Source: Branchipolynoe longqiensis (taxonomy: Eukaryota; Annelida; Polychaeta; Phyllodocida; Polynoidae). From it: a stretch of 64,000 nucleotides of DNA. A model generated the notes under the pieces. That model made no database searches. It was not told where the DNA came from and saw nothing but the letters and a program-made list of their open reading frames with translations. Both the position numbers and the translations under genes were made by a program. Shown here piece after piece: positions 14,001 to 26,000 of this stretch (position 1 is the stretch's first letter; each line of letters opens with the position of its first letter). The DNA lies in assembly GCA_030323885.1 (NCBI GenBank), contig CM059190.1, forward strand, positions 89,867,989-89,931,988, written 5' to 3'.

Positions 14001-17000
14001 CATTGCACACAAAAAACCTTCTAAAAACCCCACCAAATTGATCGATTATTTGTTAATCTGTCAAACAATTACTACACCACCTTCAGTAAATATTCAAAAG
14101 CTAATTGTTATGCCTTTTCGCCATAAAATGTATCGCTGGATCGAACTGGCGTGATGTGTCAATATTTTGATACCGTCATTGCGCACACAAAAAACACACC
14201 AAATTAATCAATTATTTAGTAATCTGTCAAACAATTACCTCACCACCTTCAATAAATATTTAAAAGCAAATTATTATGCATTTTCGCCTCAAAATGTCTT
14301 ACTTGATGGATGGAACTTGCGTTGTCCGATAACCTGTCACTGCAACACGTTGTGCCACTTGGCAACACTCATAAATTGGTTGCGGTGACGAATTGCTTTG
14401 AGTTGCCATGCCATGTTGTGACGTATTGCCCTCGCCTAGCCCTCACTTTAGCCTCTACCTAACTGTCGCTTTTGTTGTAGGACGTGAAACAACAACAAAC
14501 AACTGTCGCTTCAGATGACCTAGATAAGCTGCATGGTTGTTTGTGGTTCAAGCCTATTGAGGCTCAGGTCCACAGCTTCACACCTTGCAGAAAGAAGCAT
14601 TCACACCCCTTAGTGTAATAACCGTATAGCACCGTGTAGCCTAGTTAAAAGATTCACCCCGTACTGACAGTACAGGGGTGAAAACCAACCCATTAGAAAA
14701 GCTGGCGAAGAATTTTGACATGCTGGGGAAATTAATTGAGTGAATAATGTCTTAATTTAAGAAGAAAAATATATTCTTTATATATGTTTTTATATTTACC
14801 CGCTACCTTTGAGTTGAAAAATATAATAAAACATCTAGTTTAATCAGATTTGAAAGTGAAATCGACGGCCTTCTATGGCCGTCATCTTGTCATTTTGCAT
14901 TCTCTCCCATTTCACCAACTCTGTGCCTATATAAGTATCCATTTGATACTGGAGGCGGGCATTCTACTTCCTGTTCTATACTAAAGCTATTTTCGCCCGT
15001 ATTTACACTACGTTGTCGTTCACCCGTGTACCAAAAGTACCGGGTGAATCTTTTATCTACGTGTAGCCTAACACTGCATCCCAGGCAATATTCTACAAAG
15101 GAGTTAGATATTCACATTTATTTTTATATGTACCTACTATGGACCAATTTATGTAACTGCTGAGTATGAAATTAAAGTATTGAATTAAATTGAAATTGAA
15201 TATATGAAGACAGGGCCTGAGGCACATCCGGCGGGCTCGAGCTAGCAGGCACCACCTAGTGGGGGATGGAAGAACTAGACCTTTCTCAGCACCTATGACA
15301 TTTGCAGGCCCAAGGAGTGACCCGCAAAGAAGTGCATGTCACTCATCCTAGGCCTGCACATGCCTAAGGTCATCTGCAGGATCGTCCACTTCATATATAT
15401 ATATATGAAGAGTCCCCATAAATACTAATCTAAAAATTGAGAGAAACATCGGAATCAAGCCTTCAAAAGGTTTTTTACATTTCTATCTTTTTGTTCATTG
15501 CTACATAATCATTTCACAACAAGAAAGGTGGAATTAGTGAAAATTTAAATTACCTTCAGATAAAAATCTTGCATTTTGATAAAAAAAATTAGATTGGCGT
15601 TCACAGGGTTTTGCGCCTGAACTCTTCATATATAATTAAATTCACATGAATAATCTTTCAGCACTCTAGCATTGACTAGTCGTGCGGCCGTGATTTGTAG
15701 TTTTAAGTTGTAGACTGGGGTCTATGTCATGCGGCAGACGTTATACGTAACTATGTATGGACAGCAGTAAACGCCATAATACCATGTGCGTGCACTGAAA
15801 TTGATGTCTGTAATTCCATTGAAATCATGTAAAACAATTTTGTTTTTAAATACACCCGCCCGACCCTGATTTGTGTGATCAAAAGGACGATCACCAACTT
15901 GTAAAATTGTTTTGGCCTTATGGGGTGTGTGGGAGCGGGCTGTGTGGGTGGTGTGTAGGTGGATGGGGTGGTGTAGGGCGGGTGTGAGTAGGTGTGTGGG
16001 TGTGTGAGCTGTATTGGCGAGTGCCCTGTTCAGGTTGTGTGGGTGTAGGTGCATGTGTAGGTGTGTGGGTGTGTGAGCTGTATTGGCGAGTGCCCTGTTC
16101 AGGTTGTGTGGGTGTATGTGTATGTGTAGGTGTGTGGGTGTGTGAGCTGTATTGGCGAGTGCCCTGTTCAGGTTGTGTGGGTGTATGTGTATGTGTAGGT
16201 GGGTGGGTGTGGGTGGGTGTGTGAGCTGTATTGGCGAGTCTCCTCTGTCTGAGCCACTTGGTGGCATTGTGAGTGCTATGTGTCTTCACAATAACACTAA
16301 CAGTGTGTGCTCTCCTGCAGTATCCGGGCAACAAGTCTGACAAGGACAGTCACTGGGAGATCCCGGCCCTGCTTCAGATGAAGGTCTTCCTGGGGCTGGA
16401 GAAGGCCGACCACGAGTGGCACAAGATGCAGAAGGAGGGAGACCTGGCCGTCTACGCCGAGTCGGTAAAGTCACCACTCTACACTCGCCTCTCGTCTTAA
16501 TGGTGTTATTATTTGTTTTGTTTTATTATAGGCCTATCTGTTATATTATTATTGACATCGGCGGCAGTGGTGGTACCAGACGCGGTGGCCTAATCGGTAG
16601 AGCACGGGCCTCACATGCGGAATGTCGGGAGTTCGGTTCCGGTCGAGTCAAACCAATGGCTTATATAATTGATACTTATCGCTTCCTAGCCTGCCCGCTC
16701 GGCATTAATAGGATAGGGCAAGGACTGGTTAGCTCGGTGTCAGGATGTTACTGAGTGGGATATCGGGTCATTGTGCGGGTGGCCTGATTTCCCAGTGGGG
16801 CAGCACTAAAACGTTACCATGAGTGCACACTGTCACAAGTCGGTACCCATCCTGATATGACCTTAGATCTTGCTAGGACGTAAAACTTCAACAACCAACC
16901 AATCCACAATACATGCATTGGTGTCAGTTCATGTCCTGTGCCTGACCTTTTGGTGAGAGAGGCAGGGGGGTAAGGATAAAAGTCTGTACTGACTCCAGTA

Positions 17001-20000
17001 TTCGTATATATTTCTTTCCATCTTCACTTCCAAGGTTAGAGTAAGATAATTTATTGTAAATAACTGTATTGTCACATGGCTGGAAGACCAGTGCCATGGA
17101 GCAGACAAAAGACTTTATTCAATGAATAAATTATATTTACAAAAAAGAATAAAAATAGAACCAACGTCATCACACCATCAACTGATCAGTTTAAACTCCA
17201 CCCCCGCCCCCACCTCCCCCTCTGTCAGTATGAAAACGAGGTATCAATCCTGGGGAATTGGACAAACCGAGGTCCCACCATGTCCCGGGCCAAGTTCTCT
17301 GACATCACGGGCAAGTCGTCCCTGCCGAAGGAGGCCTTCGTCCCGCCGCCCGGCTGGCGCTGGGACTCGGAGTGGTACATCAGTCCCGAACTCAGGTAAG
17401 GAGCCTGGTGGCAGCTTTGTGGGGGGTAGAAACCAATGATTGTAAACCAGCTGTCACCGTGTGTATGAGTAGAAGTCCTATGTCTACATTAAAAATAACA
17501 AGTGACCAGACGGGATGGCCGAATGAGTTGAGCGTCCGTCTCTCGTTTCGGTAGGACCGTGGGATTCGAATTTGAAACCAATTAATTCGAACCTTGGTCG
17601 AGTCAAACCAATGACATAAAAATGTGCACTTGTCACGTCCTAGCCAGGCGCTCGGCATTATTAGGATAGGGCAAAGAGCAGTGGAATGAGGAAGACCAAT
17701 CATCCGCGATTGAAATTTCCCCTGCTTAATCAACTAATGTACACCCAAAAAACAGACGTAGCTCAGGCAGTAGAGTGTCCACCTGTGAAGGTGTAGGTCA
17801 TCCGATCGATCCTGCTTGTTCTAGCATGATGTTTGATTTAACCACCATGTGCTGCTTGTTCCAGCATGCTGTTTGATTTAATCATGGTGTGCTGCTTGTT
17901 CCAGCATGCTGTTTGATTTAATCATGGTGTGCTGCTTGTTCCAGCATGCTCTTTGATTTAACCACCATCTGCTGCTTGTTCCAGCATGCTGTCTGATTTA
18001 ACCACCATGTGCTGCTTGTTCCAGCACGCTGTCTGATTTAACCGCTGCTTGTTCCAGCATGGTGTTTGATTTAACCACAGTGTGCTGCTCGTTCCAGCAT
18101 TCTGTCTGATTTAACCGCTGCTTGTTCCAGCATGCTGTTTGATTTAACCACAGTGAGCTGCTCGTTCCAGCATTCTGTCTGATTTAACCGCTGCTTGTTC
18201 CAGCATGCTGTTTGATTTAACCACTGCTTGTTCCAGCATGCTGTCTGATTTAACCGCTGCTTGTTCCAGCATGCTGTTTGATTTAACCACAGTGAGCTGC
18301 TTGTTCCAGCATGCTGTTTGATTTAACCACAGTGAGCTGCTCGTTCCAGCATGCTGTCTGATTTAACCACAGTGAGCTGCTCGTTCCAGCATGCTGTCAG
18401 ATTTAACCGCTGCTTGTTCCAGCATGCTGTTCGACAAGGACGCCGGCCACACGACGTTCCTGGAGGACGTGTACGAGGCGCATGCCCGGATTCCTGGCGG
18501 GCGGTGGGGCGTGGCCAGCGTGCCCTACACCGACGTGGTAGGCACCTCCCACTTCCGGTGGCTCTTACAAACTACTGACTATCAATCATGGAATTTAACC
18601 TTCCTTCCGGTTTATCAATATCTTCATCTCTCTCTATATAATCTATACATATATATATACTATTTTACCTCGGTAAACAGCCTCAGGCTAGCCTCAGGCT
18701 AGGGAGAGAGGTAAGCACGTCCGGTACCAGCAATTAGCATATACAACTCACGACTGGATAACGTGTCGTTGGGTTGCTCCGGCAAAATTAGTCTACATAC
18801 AAGCAAATACGCAGTAAGTATAATAAAAACTGTGGTTAGCTTAATTATGATGCATTAGAGCATCAATATGGAAAGTTTAGACTTTCGTTGGTCCAATTTG
18901 GACGAGTTATTTGGTTATAAACAACCAAGGATAGAACACTCGAGTGGGTTTCGCGAAGGAACCAAACCGGTCATTAGCGGTTATGTCAACACCCGGGTCA
19001 CCGTGTGACTATGGGTAGAGATGTGGGTTTCGCCCTATCTCATGTGGAAATTCTCTCGTACTCTAATAGAGAGTAATGTTGGAGATGCTCCTGGGTTTCT
19101 TTTATAGACTCCCCTAGACAAAACTTTTTCAGGCGTTTCTCCGAGTTTCGTAGCATTTTCTCCAACTTGTTGACGTAGTAGTCACAGGTGGGAGAAGTGT
19201 GCGGAACAGAGGGATGGGCGGGCCGATACACTGGTCCCGACCCCGCGTAAGGTTTGGGCTTGACCCACAACCCACGCACAAATTTAGCTTATTACGCCTG
19301 TGTTATAACGGTATAAACACGTTCTTTAACACCAATAGATGTCCAAATGAGTTTGAAACAACCATATTGTGACATATATATATACCGGGACTGATCAAAA
19401 ATGTTTGTTTCAGTTCCCGATGGCCACGAAGCGGAGTAAGCGCGGTGCAGCAGCAGCCGAGGGGCGTGTTCCGAGTGGAGTGGACGAGGAGTACGACTCC
19501 TCACCCGTGTTGTCGGCAGGGCCGTCGACACAGCCCCGGGCGCATATCCTCTCCGACCCGGACGAGGACGCAGTGCCTGATGTGCCTGCGCCTCCAGATT
19601 GGGAGGCTCGCTTTGCAAGATTGGAAAGCCACATCTTGACTGCCAAATCGCCTGTGTCTCGGAAGCGGCGTAGGCCGAGTGTCCAAGAGGATTCATTTGA
19701 GGATTTCTTGGACACAGACTCGGCGGTGGAGCTTAAGGCTCCTCCTCCTCCTTCTCCTAAACGGAGGAAGAAGAAGAAACAGGTGATTTCTTCGGGTGAT
19801 GAATTCACCAAGGAGCGGGCAGAGTCTGGTTTGCGCAAAAAGCGGAAGACTAAGTCCAAAAAGAAGAAGAGGAAGAGGAAATATTCTTCTTCTGAGTCGT
19901 CCACTGAGTCTACTTCTACGGAATCAGACTCAGACACCGTATATGAAGGGGTCTATGCGGACATTGGCACTAAAGTGGCTAAGAAGGTGGAGAAGCCAAA

Positions 20001-23000
20001 GGCTAAGCGGGTTAAAACCACTACGCTTATGCGCGAGACCGTGAATGGTCATTTTCGCACGTTCAAACCGGCGGAGGTTATCTCCAAGTTAGGAGATGAG
20101 TTAACAGGCATAAAGGGTGTTCCCAACTCCATCATTAAAGAAATGGATCGGGATGTCAATATGACGGATGACCGTAAGAAGTTTGAGGATGTGTTGCACA
20201 CAGTGCATAAGGCAGTGTTGGCTACCCTAACAGCTATTGTTCCTGTGGCTAATAGGATGCAGAGTGAAAATAAGTTCTCGTCTTTGGCTAAGACAATGGA
20301 CAAAGGCATTGCAGTGCTAGCGGCGGCAGGTAATTACCTGTCGTTTCGAAGATATGAAAATGTCTTCAAGTCAGTTTGCACAGATGCTGGCAAAGAAGTG
20401 GCTCGCTCTAAGAAGGTTACCGATAATGAGGGGAAGGAGTTTACGCTCTATCTTGCTCCAGAGCCGATTAAAGGGAAACCTTTAGATAATACCAAGATGT
20501 TTGGCGGTCAACTACAATACCTCTATAAAGAGGTAGAGACTGCAGCCAAGAGTGGCAAAAACATGGATGGCAAGAAGAAACAGGAAGTTCCTCGTTTCAA
20601 AAAGTCACGAGGGGATTTTCGTCCACGACGGTTCACCAGAGGAACCAGACCGAGTTCAAACTTCGGTCAAGGGTTTCGGGGCCGGGGCGCTCGCCCAGGC
20701 TGGACCGACAACACCGCACGGCCAATAGGCCGAGGGTTCAACTCGTCGAGACCTTTCCCCAGGGGCGGGTCCAAGTAGAGGTCCAAACACAAACTTTACA
20801 AGTCCCTGCAGCCTCTAAAAACACACAAACTGTAAGCAACTTTGTGGCTGGTAATATTAGTAATCATATTTCTGAGTGGCACAAAATTACTAGTGACCAA
20901 GAAATTATAGAAATAGTTAGGGGTGTTCAAATTCCTTTTACACAAATTCCTGTACAAAGTATAATACCTTTTCCATATAACATTCAACCAGTTGAACGAG
21001 ACGCACTAACTAAACAGGTACATAAATTCTTTGAGAAAGGAATTATACAAAAAGTGACACACTGTTCAGGACAGTTTATTTCAAACATTTTCTCGAGACC
21101 GAAGCCTAATGGTGATGTTCGAATGATCCTGGATTTAACAATCCTTAATAAAAGGGTGGAATATCGACATTTTAAAATGTTCTCTCTAGATACGGCACGG
21201 GATCTGATTACACCAGATGCGTGGATGGCTAGTGTTGATTTACAGGATGCATATTATACGCTTCCCATAATGGAACAATACCGAAAATTTCTTCGATTTA
21301 TTTGGGATAACCAACTCTATGAGTTTACCTGTATGCCGAATGGCTTAGCTTGTGCGCCACGTTTATTTACTAAATTGCTTAAACCTGTTTTCTCGGTAAT
21401 GGCGAGGAAGGGTCACATAATGTTTCCATACATAGATGATTCTTTTATTATAGCATCAACACAAATTGGTTGTGTGAATGCAGTTTTGGATTTATGTGCA
21501 TTACTCACTAAATTGGGGTTTTATGTACATCAACAAAAGTCAGTGTTTAAACCAACAAAACAACTCAAATGTTTAGGGTTTATTCTGGATACACAGTCCC
21601 TTACAGTGTCGATAACAGAACAAAAACTAATTAAGTTTATGACTACAGCGACTCAGCTTATTAAGTTATCAAAGCCAAAAATTAGACAGGTTGCTGTTCT
21701 TATTGGCATAATGACCTCATATGCACCTGCTGTGTTATATGGGAAGGCCCATATTAAGTCGCTAGAAATAGATAAAAATTTAGCGTTAACACGAACTAAA
21801 GGCAATTTTGAGCGAAAGATGTTTATTTCGCAAGAAGGGTTACAGGATATTGGATGGTGGATGCAACATATAGCAAGTTCACCAAATCCAATCCGCATGG
21901 CGGAACCTAATACAGTAATTACTACTGATGCTTCGTTAGAAGGTTGGGGAGCTCATCGAGATGGGGTCACAACAGGAGGTAGATGGCTTGATGATGAAAA
22001 ATCAGACTATATTAATGCACTAGAATTGCGTGCTATTTATCTGGGCTTACGTAGTTTAGTAAAGATAAATAAATCACAGGTTAGAATACTAACTGATAAT
22101 ACTACTGCCATGGCATATATTCGTAACATGGGTGGAACCAAATCAAAGTCTTGCAATCAGTTATCTAAACTGATTTGGAACTGGGCACAGGCTCAACAAG
22201 TCTGGCTGACTGTAGCGCATATTCCAGGGTCACAAAATACACTTGCAGATTATAAAAGTAGAAATTTCCATGACCATTTAGAGTGGTCTCTCTCTACACA
22301 TTTGTTTAACTTCGTTTGTGAAAAATGGGGTACACCTGAAGTTGACTTATTTGCATCACGAAATAATAACAAGTTACCCTGTTATGTTTCTTGGCATCCT
22401 GAACCGGATGCTTGGAAAGTAGATGCGTTTGCTATTACCTGGGAAAATAATTATTTTTATATTTTCCCACCATTTAGCATTATCAGCCGAGTAGTGAGAA
22501 AAATCGGCTTGGAAGGGACACATGCGATACTGGTGGTGCCCGATTGGGACACGCAACCTTGGCTGCCAGCAGTTTCACAACTGGCAAAAGATCGTATACG
22601 ATTCCCAAGAAAACTCGGGAATCTGACGCACCACGGACCGCTAGTGGTTCACGGCGACGTGTCAACGACGCCCCTATTGGCATTCCTTTTCTAAGGAAGC
22701 AGCTACAGCAATTTGGATTGGACAGAATTACTGAGGATAGGATAGTATCGGATGCCTGGAGGCCAGGAACTGTCAAAATGTATACAACCTATTTAAAGAA
22801 ATGGGGTGTACATTGTTTGTTAATGAAAGTTAAGCCAACAAATCCAAAGATTTCACAAGTAGCTCGGTTTCTTCGTTCTCTAGAGGATGAAGGACTTTCC
22901 TTTGGATCGATTAATGCGGCGAGGTGTGCGTTATCAATTATATTACCTAGAATTGATGGCGAAACAGTTGGAAAACATCATGTTATTTGTTATTTACTTC

Positions 23001-26000
23001 GTTCAATTTATCAAAGGAATCCTCCAAAACCAAAGTATAGTCGGTTTTGGGATGTTTCTATAGTATTTAAGTTGTTTCAGGCTTGGCCTCACAACTCGTG
23101 GTTAGATATAAAACAGTTAGGTTTTAAGGTCGCGGTCCTGTTATTGTTAGTAACCGGACACAGAGGACAGACGATTGTTGCTTTATCCTTAACTGGATTA
23201 GAAATAGACAAGCAACAAGCTACGTTTGATTTAGAAAAATTGCTTAAATCGAACACGTTAGGTGACCCTTTATCAACGGTTCACTTAGACTGTTTTCCGA
23301 ATGATCGGAAATTATGTGTTGTGTCGGCCATACGGGCTTATATATACAAGACAAAGGATTTACGTGCATCACAACAACTATTAGTGAGCTTTATAAAGCC
23401 ACATAAGGCGATTTCACGAGACACACTTGCCAGATGGACAATTACGGTGTTGAAATTGGCTGGAGTGGATACGAGTAAATACTCTTCCCACTCAACTAGA
23501 GGAGCCATGGTCTCCAAGGCACGGGTGCTTGGTATTTCTGTGAAAAGAATACTAGCGCATGCAGGCTGGAAGACGGCTAAGTCGTTTGCAAAACATTATA
23601 ATAAACGACTAGAAAAGCCTACCGGCGTTGCAAAGCGTCTTCTCGCCAACTAACAAGAATAGGTGAGAACAAAAATTTAGAATGTTATAATAATAAGAAA
23701 GAATGATATTAAGGATAAAAATGAATTATGTAAAGGTCTCCCTAGCCTGAGGCTAGCCTGAGGCTGTTTACCGAGGTAAAATAGTATAGTTATACGAGTC
23801 TTACCTTGGTACAGATGATGGATAACTGTTGTTTTACCGAGGTATAAGCCTCGGATAGATGTGGGCTAGGGCCCTCCCGCCACACCCTGCCACATCTATT
23901 CCGTTGGTGTACCTTTTCGGTAAAGTAATAGTATCCATTGTTTGAAAGTCATTTTTATCCTCAATAAGTAGGTTAAGATTGCTGGTACCGGACGTGCTTA
24001 CCTCTCCCTAGCCCACATCTATCCGAGGCTTATACCTCGGTAAAACAACAGTTATCCATCATCTGTACCAAGGTAAGACTCGTATAACTATACTATATAT
24101 ATATATATGTGTTTATAATCTATTATGGGAGTTTAAACAAGGACACTATCATCTTCAGTTATATCTGTATTGTTATTTGCGAACCACAGCTAGTGTATGC
24201 CAGCGATTAGTTCCAGGTTTGGCCACAGCGGCGCCACCTGTCAGGGGCTCTGACCTATAAGCCAGCTGTGTCTGGTCGTTATCGCTTCCAGACCCACTCG
24301 GATATATATAGAGCATCCGGTCGTGGTGTCTGAATCGGTAGAGCGCAGGCCTCCGGTGCGGAAGGTTGCGTTCCACTCCCCGACGAGTAAAACCGATCAC
24401 TTACAAAATTGATACGTGTTGCTTCCTAGCCAAGCGCTCGGCATTAATATGATAGGGCAAGGACTGATTATCTCAGTATCAGGATAATGTGACTGGGTGG
24501 GATATCAGGTCATGCTGATAGCGGCCTGATTTCTCAGTGGCGCAGTACTAAGTCACCATGGGTGTGCACTGTCACAAGGCGGTACCTGTCCTGATATGAC
24601 CATATATGTTGCCAGGACGAAAAGCTCCAACAACTAATCGACCAACTTTTTGTCCTACTCTAAGGCGTCATTGAAGAGAATATTAAGTCAACTTAATAGA
24701 AGCTATTACTGCTTTTGATCCTATCATGTCAGAATTTGTACAGTCTATATACAGACAGGATCCGTATGGGCCAGGAAAGACATGAAAAGTCTTTAACTTC
24801 ATTTGCCCGATTTCAAAGCCTTGAAAAGCCTTGAATTTAACCTATTTTCAGTAAATAGTCTTAAAAAGCCTTAAATTCCATTAAACTGGCCCCACTAATC
24901 TAAATTAGTCTGAAATCGCCATTCACCATTTTTGTTTTTTTCCTGGAATCCAAATGAAAATGGTCTTGAATTCCTATCAAAAATCGTGAGGATATGACCT
25001 TAGATGTTGCCAGGCTGTAAACTCCAACAACCAATCAATTCTATCAAAAACAGCTTCGAAAAGTTTTGAATTCCATATCTTCACATGTGTACGGACCCTG
25101 AACAAAGAAACAAATAAAAACTTTCAGTTTAGTTCAAAATATTTCCTAAATCTAATCAATATCAGACCAGACGATATGGCCGAATGAGTTGAGCATCGGT
25201 CTCCTGTTTTGGGAGATCGGGGGATCTGAACCCATGGGTTTGTGCATTCGAACACTGGTCGAGTCAAACCAATGACTACAAATTTATACTTGTCACTTCA
25301 TAGCCTGCTGCTCGGCATTATTAGGATAGGGCAAGGACTGGTTGGCTCAGTGTCAGGATAATGTGAACTGAGTGGGATATTGGGTCATGGTGCTTGCTGG
25401 TGGTCTGGTCTGCCAGTGGGGAAGCAATATAAAAAGTTGCCATGAGTGCATACTGTGGTACCCGTCCTTATATGATGTTAGATGTTGCCAGGATGTTAAA
25501 TTCAAGCAAACAATCAAACAAACAGACCCAGTGAGGCAGCACTATAGAGTCGCCATGAGTGCACACTGTCACAAGTCGGTACCCGTCCTGATAAGATGTT
25601 GCAATCAATATCATCTGGTGTTCTCTGTGGCGGAGTGGTTTGAGTGTCTGACTTTTTTCTAGGTCGAACTCCTAATCTGACGGTCAGTGGTTCAATTCCC
25701 TGTGCCCCCACCTCCGCCAATTTAGATTTCCACTGCTGTGTATAACTTACAGCATCATCAAAGGCCAGTTGCTCTCATACCATGTCTATGTGGTGTGGGA
25801 GGTTAAAAATCCCTTGGGTCGGTAAAAGTGTAGCCTCGAGCTTTCTATCGGCAAACTGTCTAATGGTGAAAACAAGTCTATTCAGACTTATCCATGATAG
25901 GCAGTATAAATCTTCAAGAAAAAAACCAACACCCCTCTTGTGTTGCTGTCTTCAGAAAGGCGATGCGGCGATTGGGCGCGACGAGACAGAGCTGCCCAAC

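Larger units (their letters stand above)
18659..24094 (+). mobile_element. Complete DIRS-type tyrosine-recombinase retrotransposon
   Basis: About 5.4 kb within ferlin intron 7, same strand as the gene. It carries a gag-like ORF, an RT/RNase H ORF with an MTase-like end, and a tyrosine recombinase ORF overlapping it. Termini are inverted but unequal, and an internal complementary region (23738-23871) is complementary to both outer tips, the classic DIRS-1 arrangement. No LTR and no integrase are present. ACT occurs at both outer ends. All three ORFs are intact, so the copy looks young and possibly capable of moving. Confidence 0.95.

Noticed and set aside
15722..16343. THTPT-type ORFs on the minus strand
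   Set aside because: Translations of the 69-bp tandem repeat, not conserved coding sequence.
18659..24094. LTR retrotransposon or endogenous virus
   Set aside because: No LTRs, protease or DDE integrase; a tyrosine recombinase and internal complementary region identify a DIRS element.
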